A stretch of 45,607 nt of DNA from positions 45,488 to 91,094 of the forward strand of contig NZ_JAUFPN010000194.1 of NCBI RefSeq assembly GCF_030409335.1, given 5' to 3'. Shown one piece after another: positions 32,682 to 42,500 of the stretch. The stretch comes from Paeniroseomonas aquatica. GTDB taxonomy: Bacteria; Pseudomonadota; Alphaproteobacteria; Acetobacterales; Acetobacteraceae. The translations under genes were made by a program, and so were the position numbers. Each line of letters begins with the position of its first letter. Positions within the stretch are counted from its first letter, which is position 1. Under the pieces are notes generated by a model. It saw only the letters and a program-made list of their open reading frames with translations, was not told where the DNA came from and searched no databases.

Positions 32682-33692
32682 GTGCCGGAGTGGATCTTGC
32701 CGGTTCTGGTGCCGGTGGCGGCCGCGCTGGCCGGCATGCTGGTGGTGCTGGCCTTCCGGCCTCGCGGCAACGACGGCGTGGCGCTGCTGGCCGACCGGAT
32801 GGACGCGCTCTCCCAGCGGCTCGACGGCGCCGTGGCGGCGCAGAACGAGCGCCTCGCCCGGAGTCTCGCCGAGAGCGCCGACCGCACCCAGGACAGCGCC
32901 CGCCGCATCCATGAACGCCTGGCCGTCATCGATGCCGCCCGCGCGAATATCGAGGCGCTGGGCACCCAGGTGACGACGCTCTCGGGCATTCTCGGCAACA
33001 AGCAGTCGCGCGGCGCCTTCGGCGAGGTGCAACTGCGGGACATGCTGGCGGACCGGCTGCCGGCGGATGGCTGGGCCTGGCAGTACACCCTCGCCAGCGG
33101 GGTCCGCTGCGACGCGCTGATCCGCCTGCCCTTCCCGCCCGGGCCGATCGCCATCGACAGCAAATTCCCGCTCGAGGCCTGGCAGGCGCTGCGCGCCGCG
33201 CCGGACGACGCCGCCCGCGCCCTGGCCCAGCGCCGGCTGGCGACCGACATCCGCCGGCATGTCGACGACGTCGCGACAAAATACATCCGCCCCGGCGAGA
33301 CCGCCGAGGGGGCGCTGATCTTCCTCCCCTCCGAAGCGCTGCACGCCGACCTGCATGCGGTGCATGGCGGGCTGGTGCAGGAGGCCGCGCGCCGCGGTGT
33401 CTACCTCGTCTCGCCCGGCACGCTCTGGGCGGTGCTGGGGGCGATGCGCGCCTTGATGCGCGACGTCCGGCTGCGGGCCGAGGCGCAGCACCTCCGCCTC
33501 GAGGTCTCGAGGCTGGCGGAGGAGACCGGCCGGCTGGACCGCCGCGTCGCCAACCTCAAGCGCCACTTCGCCGAGATGCAGCAGGACGTGCAGCAGATCG
33601 AGATCACCGCGCAGAAGATCACCGCCGCCGGGGCGCGGATCGAGGCGGTGGAGATGGACCCGCCCTCCCCGATGAAGGCCGCCGCCCAGTGA
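32682..33692 (+). CDS. rmuC: DNA recombination protein RmuC
   Basis: 336 residues from GTG 32682. One N-terminal membrane span (3-26), then a helical, probably coiled-coil region to about residue 100, and the RmuC core: GNKQSRGAFGEVQLRDML, then IAIDSKFPLEAW, YIRPGETAEGALIFLPSEAL and LVSPGTLWAVLGAMRAL. A second helical stretch ends the protein. RmuC limits inversions between short inverted repeats and has a nuclease-like core; the mechanism is not fully known. A copy of the CTGCGACTCG motif lies 12 bp before the start. The nucleoside transporter gene follows after 10 bp. Confidence 0.93.
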   Translation: MPEWILPVLVPVAAALAGMLVVLAFRPRGNDGVALLADRMDALSQRLDGAVAAQNERLARSLAESADRTQDSARRIHERLAVIDAARANIEALGTQVTTLSGILGNKQSRGAFGEVQLRDMLADRLPADGWAWQYTLASGVRCDALIRLPFPPGPIAIDSKFPLEAWQALRAAPDDAARALAQRRLATDIRRHVDDVATKYIRPGETAEGALIFLPSEALHADLHAVHGGLVQEAARRGVYLVSPGTLWAVLGAMRALMRDVRLRAEAQHLRLEVSRLAEETGRLDRRVANLKRHFAEMQQDVQQIEITAQKITAAGARIEAVEMDPPSPMKAAAQ

Positions 33693-33702
33693 CCGCCACG
33701 CC

Positions 33703-34947
33703 ATGAGCCTGCTGCAACTCCAGGCCCTGGCCGGGCTGCCGCTGCTGTGTTTGCTGGCCTGGGCCTGCGGCGGCTTCCGCCGGGGCGTCCGTGCCCGGGT
33801 GGTGGTCGCCGGTCTCGGCGGGCAGCTGCTGATCGCCGCGGCGCTGCTGCATGTCCCGCCGCTGCGGGCCGGCTTCGCCCTGGTGGGGAATGCGGTCAAT
33901 GCCCTGGCCACCGCCACCCGCGCCGGCACCACCCTGGTCTTCGGCTACCTCGGCGGCGGCCCGCTGCCCTATGCCGAGCTCACCCCGGGCGGCAGCTTCA
34001 TCCTGTTCTTCCAGGCGCTGCCGCTGGTGCTGCTGGTCGGGGCGCTCTCGGCCGTGCTGTACCACTGGCGGGTGATGCCGCTGGTGGTGGATGTGCTGGC
34101 CCGTGGCCTGCGCCGGCTGTTCGGCCTTTCCGGCGCCTGCAACCTCTCGGTCGCCGCCAATGTCTTCGTCGGCATGGTGGAGGCGCCGCTGCTGATCCGC
34201 CCCTGGCTGGCGACGCTGACCCGGGCCGAGCTGTTCGTCGCGATGGTGGCCGGGCTGGCGACCATCAGCGGCAACATGCTGGTGGTCTATGCCACGATGA
34301 TCGCCCCGGTGGTCCCCGATGCCGCCGGCCAATTGCTCACCGCCAGCCTGGTCTCGGCCCCCGGTGCCATCCTCGCCGCCCTGCTGATGCGGCCCGAGCG
34401 GGAGACGCCGCAGGACACGCCGGCGGTCGAAGCCCCACGCATCTACGACAGCACCATGGACGCCATCGTCCGCGGCACCGCCGACGGGCTGCAGCTGCTG
34501 TTCGGCATCATGGCGGCGCTGGTGGTCTTCGTCGCGCTGGTGGCGCTGCTGAACGGCATGCTGGAGCCGCTGGGCGGCCTGACCCTGCAGCAGGTGGTCG
34601 GCTGGGTCTTCTGGCCGCTGGCCTTCGCCATGGGCGTCCCCGTCGAGGACTGCGCGACGGTCGCCCGGAGCCTCGGCGTGAAGGTCGTGGTGAACGAGTT
34701 CGTCAGCTACCTGCAGCTGGCGGCCAGCGGCGGCGCCGGGCTGGCGGAGCGGTCCCGCATCATCCTCACCTATGCGCTCTGCGGCTTCACCAATTTCGCC
34801 TCGGTCGGGATCATGGTGACCGGCATGGCGGCGATGTGCCCGGAGCGCCGGGCCGAGATCATCCGCCTCGGCCTGCCGAGCCTGGTCGCCGCCAGCATCG
34901 CCTGCTGCATGGCCGGCGCCACGGTCGGGGTGCTGACCGTGCCATGA
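33703..34947 (+). CDS. Concentrative nucleoside transporter (NupC/CNT family)
   Basis: 414 residues with about ten hydrophobic segments. The CNT signatures are visible: RAGTTLVFGYLGGGPLPYAE, NVFVGMVEAPLLIRPWLATL with the E-A-P substrate motif, TRAELFVAMVAGLATISGNM, and VNEFVSYLQLAA with the conserved N-E-F near the end, then FTNFASVGIM. These inner-membrane proteins import nucleosides with H+ or Na+. The stop overlaps the racemase-family gene by 4 bp (ATGA), so the uptake protein and that enzyme are made together. Confidence 0.93.
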   Translation: MSLLQLQALAGLPLLCLLAWACGGFRRGVRARVVVAGLGGQLLIAAALLHVPPLRAGFALVGNAVNALATATRAGTTLVFGYLGGGPLPYAELTPGGSFILFFQALPLVLLVGALSAVLYHWRVMPLVVDVLARGLRRLFGLSGACNLSVAANVFVGMVEAPLLIRPWLATLTRAELFVAMVAGLATISGNMLVVYATMIAPVVPDAAGQLLTASLVSAPGAILAALLMRPERETPQDTPAVEAPRIYDSTMDAIVRGTADGLQLLFGIMAALVVFVALVALLNGMLEPLGGLTLQQVVGWVFWPLAFAMGVPVEDCATVARSLGVKVVVNEFVSYLQLAASGGAGLAERSRIILTYALCGFTNFASVGIMVTGMAAMCPERRAEIIRLGLPSLVAASIACCMAGATVGVLTVP

Positions 34948-35669
34948 CAGCGCCATCGAAGCCCCGCCGCGTCATCGGCACCATCCTGCCCTCCTCGAAC
35001 CGCACCGTGGAGCGTGCCCTGGCGGCGATCATGCCGGCCTTCCCGCAGGTCGATTCCTGCGTCGCCCGCATCCCCTACTGGGGCCAGGGCCTCGGCCAGC
35101 CGGCCGACGGCTACGACCTGCCGAGCTACCGCGAGGCGGCGCGGCTGCTCGGCCATGCCGGCGCCGAGGTGGTCTGCTGGAACGGCTCGAAGGGCGCCGC
35201 GCTCGGGCTGGCGACCGACAGGGCCCTCGCCGCGGTCATGGCGGAAGCCGCGGGTTGCCCCGCCACGACGACGGCGCTGGCAACCGCGACCCTGCTGGCC
35301 CGCCTCGGCATCCGCCGCATCGGCATCCTGGCCCAGGGCAGCGCCGCGGATGCGGCGGCGCATGGCCGCGGCTTCGCGGTGGAGACGATCGCGACCCGCG
35401 GGCTCGGCATCGGCGACAACCGCGCGGCCGGCGCGGTGCCGCCCGGGCGGCTCGCAGCGCTGGTCCGGATCCTCGCGCCCGGCGCCGAGGCCGTGCTGAT
35501 CTGGAGCACCAACCTGCCGGGCTGGCTTGCCGTGCCGGCGATGGAAGCCGAGCTGGGCATCCCCGTGCTCGATTCCGCCTCGGTCGGCGTCTGGGCCTGC
35601 CTGGCGGGGCTGGGCCTGGACCCTGGCCCGGCCGCCGCCTGCGGCCGCATCTTCACCGTGGCGGGCTAG
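34944..35669 (+). CDS. Asp/Glu racemase superfamily protein, maleate isomerase-like
   Basis: 241 residues. N-terminal IGTILPSSNRTVE has the Ser-Asn pair of maleate isomerase and arylmalonate decarboxylase relatives. The first catalytic Cys is present as Cys78 (VVCWNGSKGAALG). At the usual second Cys (pattern S-C-T-N-L) the sequence reads IWSTNLPG, with Ser188, so a two-cysteine racemase/isomerase mechanism looks altered. The closing segment ELGIPVLDSASVGVWACLA is normal for the group. Coupled by ATGA to the nucleoside transporter. Its TAG stop shares CTAG with the convergent glf stop. The substrate is unknown. Confidence 0.82.
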   Translation: MTAPSKPRRVIGTILPSSNRTVERALAAIMPAFPQVDSCVARIPYWGQGLGQPADGYDLPSYREAARLLGHAGAEVVCWNGSKGAALGLATDRALAAVMAEAAGCPATTTALATATLLARLGIRRIGILAQGSAADAAAHGRGFAVETIATRGLGIGDNRAAGAVPPGRLAALVRILAPGAEAVLIWSTNLPGWLAVPAMEAELGIPVLDSASVGVWACLAGLGLDPGPAAACGRIFTVAG

Positions 35670-36838
35670 TCCCCCGCGGCGGCGCGGCGCAGCGCCTCGG
35701 CGTCGTCGTTCGCCGCTTCCGGCGGTAGGCTGGCGTCGATCTTCGTGAAGGTCGCCAGCGCCTGCCCGACGATCTGGTCCATGTTGTAGTAGCGGTAGGT
35801 CGCCAGCCGGCCGACGAACCAGACATCCTGCGCCGCATCGGCCAGGGCCTCGTAGCGCTTGTACAGCGCCTGGTTCTCCGGCCGGGGGATCGGGTAGTAG
35901 GGATCGCCCTCGGCGCTCGGGAATTCCGCGGTGATGCTGGTCTTCGGATGGACCTGCCCGGTCAGGTGCTTGTACTCGCTGATGCGGGTATAGGGCACCT
36001 CCTCGGCGGGGTAGTTCACCGTCCCGACCGGCTGGTACTCGGCCTGGTCCAGTATGCTGTGCTCGAAGCGGAGCGAGCGGTAGGGCAGCTTGCCGTAGCG
36101 GAAGCCGAAATACTCGTCGACCGGCCCGGTCCAAATCACCCGCTTGTGCGGGATGCTGTCGCGCACCTCGGCATAGTCCACGCCGGTGCGGATGGTGATG
36201 TTCGGATGCGACAGCATCTTCTCGAACATCTTGGTATAGCCATCGGCCGGCATTGCCTGGAAGGTATCGGTGAAGTAGCGGTCGTCGGTATTCGTCCGGG
36301 TCGGCACCCGCGCCGTCACCGACTTGTCCAGCTCGGACGGGTCGAGCGCCCATTGCTTGCGGGTATAGCCGCGGAAGAACTTCTCGTAGAGCTCGCGCCC
36401 GACCTTGGAGACGACGACATCCTCCGAGGTCCGGATCGTCGGCACCTGCTCCGCCCGCGCGGCCAGCCAGCCCTCGACCTCGTCCTGGTCCAGCGACAGG
36501 TCATACAGCCGGTTGATGGTGTCGAGGTTGATCGGCATCGGCACCCGCACCGTCTCATCGGTGCCGGGCTTGGTGACCTCGGCGAGCACGCGGTGCTCGT
36601 AGGGCCGCCAGCCGGTGAAGCGCGAGAGGTGGTCGAAGACCTGCTTCGAATTGGTGTGGAAGATGTGCGGGCCGTAGCGGTGGATCAGCAGCCCGGCCTC
36701 GTCCAGGTGATCATAGGCATTGCCGCCGATATGCGGCCGCCGGTCGATGACCAGCACCTTCTCGCCCCGCACGCTCGCCAGCCGTTCGGCCAGTACGCTG
36801 CCGGCGAAGCCGGCGCCAACGATAAGCCAGTCAAACAT
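35666..36838 (-). CDS. glf: UDP-galactopyranose mutase
   Basis: 390 residues. FAD-binding N-terminus MFDWLIVGAGFAGSVLAERL with IDRRPHIGGNAYD; then IHRYGPHIFHTN, PMPINLDTIN, YTRKQWALDPSEL and, near the end, RLATYRYYNMDQIVGQAL. These are diagnostic of bacterial UGM, including the active-site His in the RYGPHIFHT loop and the arginines that bind the UDP-sugar phosphates. It turns UDP-galactopyranose into UDP-galactofuranose in the cytosol for Galf-containing surface glycans. The start overlaps the end of the upstream glycosyltransferase gene by 8 bp, so both are one operon, likely driven by the EcfG-type promoter at 38188-38213. Confidence 0.97.
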   Translation of the reverse strand: MFDWLIVGAGFAGSVLAERLASVRGEKVLVIDRRPHIGGNAYDHLDEAGLLIHRYGPHIFHTNSKQVFDHLSRFTGWRPYEHRVLAEVTKPGTDETVRVPMPINLDTINRLYDLSLDQDEVEGWLAARAEQVPTIRTSEDVVVSKVGRELYEKFFRGYTRKQWALDPSELDKSVTARVPTRTNTDDRYFTDTFQAMPADGYTKMFEKMLSHPNITIRTGVDYAEVRDSIPHKRVIWTGPVDEYFGFRYGKLPYRSLRFEHSILDQAEYQPVGTVNYPAEEVPYTRISEYKHLTGQVHPKTSITAEFPSAEGDPYYPIPRPENQALYKRYEALADAAQDVWFVGRLATYRYYNMDQIVGQALATFTKIDASLPPEAANDDAEALRRAAAGD

Positions 36839-38069
36839 GGCCCGCCCTCCGCATCGTGGTGGTATCCGCGCCGGATTTCTGGCGCGTCGCGGCCCGCAGC
36901 GCGGCCTCGATCTGGCCGTCCATCTCGGCCCAGGTCTGGTCCCAGGAGATCTGCGCCAGCCGGCGATCGACCTGCTTCAGCCAGGGCGCGCCGGCCTGCT
37001 CCAGCACCCGCTGCAGGGCGGCGGCGAAGGCCACCGGCTCGGCCGCGATCTCGACCAGCCCAGGTCCGCCGTCGGCCTTCGGCCCCCAGTCGCGCACCAC
37101 GTCGGTGATCGCCGTGGAAACCACCGGCAGGCCGGCCGCCAGGAATTCAGGCGTCTTGGTCGGGCTGATGAACTTGGTGCTCTCGTTCAGCGCGAAGGGC
37201 ATGAAGCCGGCGTTCCAGCCCGCGAGGTAGCGCGGCAGCTCCGGGTAGCTGCGCCCGCCCAGCCAGTGGACGTTCGGCAGCCGCGGCAGGTCCGCGGGAT
37301 CGATCTTCACCACCGGGCCGATCATCACGAAGGACCAGTCCGGCCGGGCGGCGGCCAGGGCGCCGACCAGCCCGGCATCCATCCGCTCGTCGATCACCCC
37401 GAAGAAGCCGATGCGCGGATGCGGGATGCCCGCCTGGTCCGCCGGGTCGTCGGCGCCCTGGCGGGCGGCGGCGAAATGCGAGGTATCGATCGAGGAGGGG
37501 AAGCAGGACACCCGCGGATGGCGGTTCCGCTTGGCCTCGTACAGGCTGCGGCCGCCGGTGAAGACCAGGTCGGCGCGGGAGATCAGCTCCTGCTCCAGGG
37601 TCAGCATCCGCGGCGGCGCGCCGCGGAAGGCCGAGAGCTCGTCCATGCAGTCGTAGACGGTCACCGCCGGCGCCAGGTGCCCGGCGAATTCCAGCGCCAT
37701 CGGCGTATAGAACCAGGCGATCAGCGAGGCCGCGGCCGACTCGGCCAGCAACTCGTCCAGCAGCTGCCGCTGCGCCGCGACCGCCGCCCCGGCGGGCATG
37801 CCCTCGGGCAGCAGGGGCACGGCGACCGTCACCCCTTCCGGCGTCTGCCGCCGGTCCAGCCGCGGGGCGATGCCGGGATGGAAGATCGGCTCCTCGAAGA
37901 AGACCACGGCATAGGTTCGCGCCGCCCGCGTCAGCAGGTGCTGCGGCCGCTGGAAGACGAAGTCCCAGCGCAGGTGGGACAGGCAGAGCAGCATCGACGG
38001 GAGCGGGCGCGCGACTGCCTGGCCTGGGACCAAGCTGGCAGCGGCGGTGCCCGGGAGGGCATCGGACAT
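36831..38069 (-). CDS. Glycosyltransferase, GT-B, partner of glf
   Basis: 412 residues. The N-terminal LLCLSHLRWDFVFQRPQHLL is the mark of a GT1/GT4-like group commonly found beside glf. Further on, YDCMDELSAF, RADLVFTGGRSLYEAK, IGFFGVIDERMD (start of the donor domain, about residue 225) and MPFALNESTKFISPTKTPEFLAAGLPVV with the C-terminal E-x-L-A-x-G-x-P-V donor loop. With UDP-galactopyranose mutase next door, galactofuranosyl transfer is a reasonable guess (inference). I use ATG 38069 because AAGGGA lies before it; TTG 38084 is also open. Confidence 0.9.
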   Translation of the reverse strand: MSDALPGTAAASLVPGQAVARPLPSMLLCLSHLRWDFVFQRPQHLLTRAARTYAVVFFEEPIFHPGIAPRLDRRQTPEGVTVAVPLLPEGMPAGAAVAAQRQLLDELLAESAAASLIAWFYTPMALEFAGHLAPAVTVYDCMDELSAFRGAPPRMLTLEQELISRADLVFTGGRSLYEAKRNRHPRVSCFPSSIDTSHFAAARQGADDPADQAGIPHPRIGFFGVIDERMDAGLVGALAAARPDWSFVMIGPVVKIDPADLPRLPNVHWLGGRSYPELPRYLAGWNAGFMPFALNESTKFISPTKTPEFLAAGLPVVSTAITDVVRDWGPKADGGPGLVEIAAEPVAFAAALQRVLEQAGAPWLKQVDRRLAQISWDQTWAEMDGQIEAALRAATRQKSGADTTTMRRAGHV

Positions 38070-38187
38070 ACGGGGTCCCTTCAACTGCGGTCGCCGTGGA
38101 GCCGCCTGCGAGGATCGCCGGCGGACGAGCCGGGCGGGGGACCGCCGGAACGGCGGGCCGGTGCCTTCGGATCGATTGCGCCAGGAT

Positions 38188-38213
38188 AACGCGGCCCTGC
38201 CTCCGGCAGTTCC
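38188..38213 (-). promoter_or_regulatory. EcfG-type promoter for the glycosyltransferase-glf operon
   Basis: On the minus strand GGAAC (38209-38213) is followed by 17 bases and CGTT (38188-38191), a complete match to the alphaproteobacterial EcfG consensus GGAAC-N16/17-CGTT. It lies about 120 bp before the ATG at 38069 and inside the only gap between that gene and nth. It predicts induction by general stress. Confidence 0.6.
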
Positions 38214-38240
38214 CGGAGCCGGGTCGGGAACCGAATGATG

Positions 38241-38954
38241 TCAGCCCGGGGCCGGGACCTTATCGCCGTAGTTGCAGTGGCTTGCCGCCGGGCAGCGCCA
38301 GCATTCCGGCTGGCGCGCCTTGCAGACGTAGCGCCCGTGCAGGATCAGCCAGTGGTGCGCGTCCCGCAGCAGCTCCGGCGGGCAGCGCTTCACCAGCCCG
38401 TCCTCCACCTCCCGCGGGGTCTTGCCGGGTGCGAGGCCGGTGCGGTTGCCGAGCCGGAATATGTGCGTGTCCACCGCCATGGTGTTCTCGCCGAAGGCCA
38501 CGTTCAGCACGACATTGGCGGTCTTGCGGCCGACGCCCGGCAGTGCCTCGAGCGCCGCCCGGTCGGACGGCACCACCCCGCCATGCTGCTCGACCAGGAT
38601 CCGCGACAGCGCCGCGACATTCTTCGCCTTGCCCTGCCAGAGCCCGATCCGGCGGATGTAGGGGGCGATGCCCTCCGGCCCCAGCGCCGCCATCTCGGCC
38701 GGGCCGGGCGCCGCGGCGAAGAGGGCGGGGGTGCATTTGTTCACCGCCGCATCGGTGGTCTGGGCCGAGAGCACCACCGCGACCAGCAGGGTGAAGGGGG
38801 TGCCGTAGAGCAGCTCCGTCTCCGGCGTCGGGTTGTGCATGGCCAGCGCCCGCAGGAATTCGCCGGCCTGGGCAGCCGACATCCGCCGCGCCCGGCGGGA
38901 GGCCAGGGCGCTGCCGTGCAGGGGGGGCTTCGGTCTGGCGGGGGGGCGGGGCAT
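38241..38954 (-). CDS. nth: Endonuclease III
   Basis: 237 residues from ATG 38954 (AGGTGA upstream); the E. coli-like start would be ATG 38882, giving 213 residues, and the extra 24 residues are basic and proline-rich. The helix-hairpin-helix LPGVGRKTANVVLN holds the catalytic Lys, MAVDTHIFRLGNRTG the catalytic Asp, and Cys-x6-Cys-x2-Cys-x5-Cys (from CKARQPECWRC) binds a [4Fe-4S] cluster. It removes oxidised pyrimidines and nicks abasic sites. It is divergent from the DUF2244 gene with only about 50 bp between them. Confidence 0.95.
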   Translation of the reverse strand: MPRPPARPKPPLHGSALASRRARRMSAAQAGEFLRALAMHNPTPETELLYGTPFTLLVAVVLSAQTTDAAVNKCTPALFAAAPGPAEMAALGPEGIAPYIRRIGLWQGKAKNVAALSRILVEQHGGVVPSDRAALEALPGVGRKTANVVLNVAFGENTMAVDTHIFRLGNRTGLAPGKTPREVEDGLVKRCPPELLRDAHHWLILHGRYVCKARQPECWRCPAASHCNYGDKVPAPG

Positions 38955-39002
38955 CGGCGGCGATTCACCTGGGGGCGGCTGGACGGATGGCAGCGCCATC
39001 CC

Positions 39003-39548
39003 ATGTCCTGCTGCAGCATGCCAGCCCAGCCCGACCCTGTCCTGTTCGAAGCCATCTGCACCCCGCCGCGCAGCCTCGATGCGCGCGGCATGCGCCTGGT
39101 CGCCGGCTTCGTGCTGGTCGCCTCGGCGGCGATCGGGCTGCTGTTCCTGGCGCTCGGCGCCTGGCCGGTGCTCGGCTTCACCGGGCTGGAAGCGGCGCTG
39201 GTGCTGGGCCTGCTGACGCTGCACCGGCGCTGGAGCCTGCGCTCGGTCGAGGTCCTGGTGCTCACCGAGGAGCGCCTGACCATCCGCCGCACCGACTTCC
39301 AGGGCCGCCGGGAGGAGCTGCGGATCGACCCCTACTGGGCGCAGCTGCGGCTGGAGGAACGCCCGGGCCGCGTCGCCCTGCTGGTGCTGCGCCAGCGCGG
39401 CCGGGCGGTCGAGATCGGCAAGCTGCTGGGCGACGAGCAGAAGCGCGACCTGGCCGGCGCCCTGGGCGAGGCGCTGCGGCGCTGGCGCGACCCGGTCTTT
39501 GACAACCCGCAGCTGCGGGGCGAAGGCGCGGCCCGGCACTTCCCCTAG
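39003..39548 (+). CDS. DUF2244 membrane protein
   Basis: 181 residues (ATG 39018 is an alternative, giving 176). Two adjacent hydrophobic helices (about 32-75: LVAGFVLVASAAIGLLFLAL, then LGFTGLEAALVLGLLTL) are followed by a soluble domain with LRIDPYWAQLRLEERPGRVA, RGRAVEIGKLLGDEQKRDLA and LGEALRRW. This is the typical DUF2244 layout, common in alphaproteobacteria and often near nth, as here. Function unknown; the soluble domain resembles PH-like folds only in size. No strong ribosome-binding site. Confidence 0.85.
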   Translation: MSCCSMPAQPDPVLFEAICTPPRSLDARGMRLVAGFVLVASAAIGLLFLALGAWPVLGFTGLEAALVLGLLTLHRRWSLRSVEVLVLTEERLTIRRTDFQGRREELRIDPYWAQLRLEERPGRVALLVLRQRGRAVEIGKLLGDEQKRDLAGALGEALRRWRDPVFDNPQLRGEGAARHFP

Positions 39549-39571
39549 CGCCGCGTGGCGGTGCCGGGGCC

Positions 39572-42500
39572 CTACTGGTCGAAGCGGTAGCGGGCGAAGA
39601 ACAGCCCGCGCGCCTCGTTCCAATTCGCCGTCCGCTCGTAGCGCAGCAGGCCGCCGATGCGCAGGTTCGGCGTGACCGAATACTCGAGATCGCCGCGGAT
39701 GCCGCCGGTGAGGCCGGTCTCCGACCGCGCCGGCTGGCTCGACCGGCCGGTCGGGTCGCCGCCGAGCGAGGCCTCGAGCTGCCCCTGCGCGGCGGGGTCG
39801 TGCGGGAAGTAGCGGGCGGCATCCTCGCGGTAGCTCTGGTAGCCGATGGTCCCGCCGAGCCGGTAGGAGAGGTTGCCGCTGCGGCCGCGCCAGTCGACCG
39901 GCAGGTTGAGCGCGACGTAGCTCCGCGGGCTGAAATAGCCGCCGTTGCCGAAGGTGAAGAGCCGCTGGTTGTTGTCGTAGCTGAGGTAGACGAGGTCGAG
40001 CCCGGCCTGCAGCTCGTCCTCCGGCTCCCGCCAGAAGGCATAGGTGAGGCCGGCGCCGGCCTCGATGCGGCTGTTGCGGGCGGTGTTCTCGCCGCTGAAG
40101 CCGTAGTAGCCGCCGCCGGCGTAGAGCCCCACCGGCCCGGCCGCGTATTCCAGCTGCGCCCGGCCACCGGTGCGGACCACGCCGCCCCAGCTGCGGCCCG
40201 ACAGCGAATCCCGCTGGCCGGACCAGGAGAGCAGGCTGTCGGTCACCGCCCGCTGCTCGCCGGTCAGCCGCAGCCGCAGGGTACCGGAGAGCGCCGGCGT
40301 CAGCTCGATGCCGCCGAGCACATGCTGCTGGCGGAAGCCGACCGGGGTGGTGCCGACATCGGCGGCGAAGCCGCCGCGGGCATAGCCGAGGCCGAGGCCG
40401 ACGCCGCTCGCCTCGGTCTGCCGCGGCGCCAGCCGCTCCCGGGTGGCGGCGGAGATGCCGGTCGTGCCCGCCGGCACCGCCAGGGCATTGCTGCCGAAGC
40501 TGCGCAGGCTCTCGGCCGTGGTGCCCTCCAGCTTGCCGCTCGAGAGGCTGACCGGCGTCACCGTCGCGGTGAAGCGCCCGCCGAGGCGGCCGGCCCCGAC
40601 CGAGGCCTCCATCGGCGCCGAATATTCCTCCAGCCGGTCGAGGCCGGCGGTGCCGGTCCGGGTGCGGAAGCCCATGCCGCCCTGCAGCCGGGCCGTCGTC
40701 TCCTCCCGCACCGCCGCCAGTTCGCGCTGGATCTCGGCAGCGAGCGGATCGCTGCCCTGGGCGATCGGCCCGGCGGCGGCGGGCCCGGCCGTCCGGCGGA
40801 ACGGGTTGGCCTCGACCGGGCCGGCCAGCCTCCCGGCGGCGGCCAGCCCGGCGCCCGGCTGCGCCCGGCGCGGCTGCGCCGCCGCCGCCTCCAGCGCCCG
40901 CAGCGCCCGGGCGCTGTTGCCCGAGGCCCGGGCCAGCCGGGCCTCCAGCAGCGCCACCCGCGGCTCGTGCGGATGCAGCGCCCGGGCCTCCACCAGCAGC
41001 GCCTCCGCCCGCTGCCAGTCGCGGCCGGCGATCGCCGCATCCACCGCGGCGACGCGGGCATCCAGGCTGCGCGGGTCGGCCTGCAGCACGCCTTCCGCCA
41101 CCAGCGCGGCCTGCCGCGGCTGGCTGGCGCCCTGGTACAGCCGGGCCAGGGCCAGGTTGGCGCTCGGGTCCGCCGGGTCCCGCGCCAGCACCGGGGCCAG
41201 CGCGTCATAGGCGGCGGCCTGGTCGCCCTGCTCGTTCAGCCGGTCCGCGACCCGCACCGCGAGGCCGGACTGCAGCGCCACCGACTGCCGCCGCTCTTCG
41301 CCGGTCAGGTTGGGCAGGCCCTCCACCGAGCGGGCGAGCTGGACGGCCTCCGGCTCCGCCCCCGCGGCCAGCAGCGCCCCGGCGAGGCCGAGCCTGGCGG
41401 CCGGGGCCGCGCGGGGATTGGCCGCCATGGCGGTCCGCCCCGCCTCGGCGGCGCCCGCGGGGTCGTTCAGCTGGCCCAGCGCGCGCACCGCGAGCTGGCC
41501 GCCGGCCCCGCTCGGGTCGGACCGCCCGGCGATGCCGAACAGCGCCACCCGGGCCTCGGCCCGCCGGCCGCGGCGCCACAGGCCCATGGCCTGCTGCACC
41601 TCGGCCGCCACCCTGGTCCGGGCCAGCAGCCGGTTCATGTCGGCGTTGCGCAGCCGCACCGGGATGCGCTCCAGCAGCACGGCGGCCTCCTCCGGCCGGC
41701 TGTCCTCCTCCGCGAAGAGGGCGGCGGCGTGGAGCTGGTCCGGGCTGCCCGCGCCCGGGCCAGGCCCTTCCAGCGTCGCCCGGACTTCCGCGCCGCGGCC
41801 CTGGCGGGCCAGCAGCCGGGCGAGGTCGAGCCGGATCCAGGGGCTGGAAGGGTCGAGCTGCTGCGCCTGCCGCAGCAGGGCGATGGCGGCCGCCGGATCG
41901 GCGGCCCGCTGCGCCTCGCCGCGGACGGCGCTGGCCCGGCCGGCGCCGGCATCGCCGCCGGCCAGGGCGCTGCCGGCCTGGCGCTGCAGCGCCTCCGCCT
42001 CGGCGAAGCGGCCCTGCTGCTGCAGCACCTCGTACAGGCCGCTGGCCGCCGCGCCGAGGTTCGGCCGCCGGGCCAGCGCGGCGCGGTAGCGCGCCTCCGC
42101 CCCGGCCAAGTCGCCCCGCCGCAGCGCGAGGTCGCCGAGCAGCGCTTCGGCATCCGCCCGGTCGCCGCCCTCGCGGCTGGCGGCGCGGCGCAGGCGGGGC
42201 TCCGCCGCCTCCAGGTTGCCGGCCTGCAGCTGGCTCCGCGCCGCCGCGACCTCCGCCGCATAGGCGGCGCCATCCAGCGCCCGCTGCCATTGGCCGCGCC
42301 GGTCCGGCGCCAGCCGGATCGCGCGCTCGAGCAGGGTCCGCGCCTCGCCGAAGCGGCCCTCGCGCAGCCGCACCAGGCCGAGCCCGCCCGTCGCATCCGC
42401 GTCCTCCGGGTTGCGGCCGACCGCGGTCTCGAATTCCCGCTGCGCCTCGCGCAGCCGCCCGGCGTTCAGCTGCTCGAAGCCCCGGATGCGGGACAGGCCG

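Noticed and set aside
29871-33932. Single 1353-codon minus-strand frame joining the aminopeptidase to sequence antisense to the monooxygenase and RmuC
   Set aside because: Only the last 430 codons form a real M29 aminopeptidase; the upstream part is antisense to two well-supported plus-strand genes.
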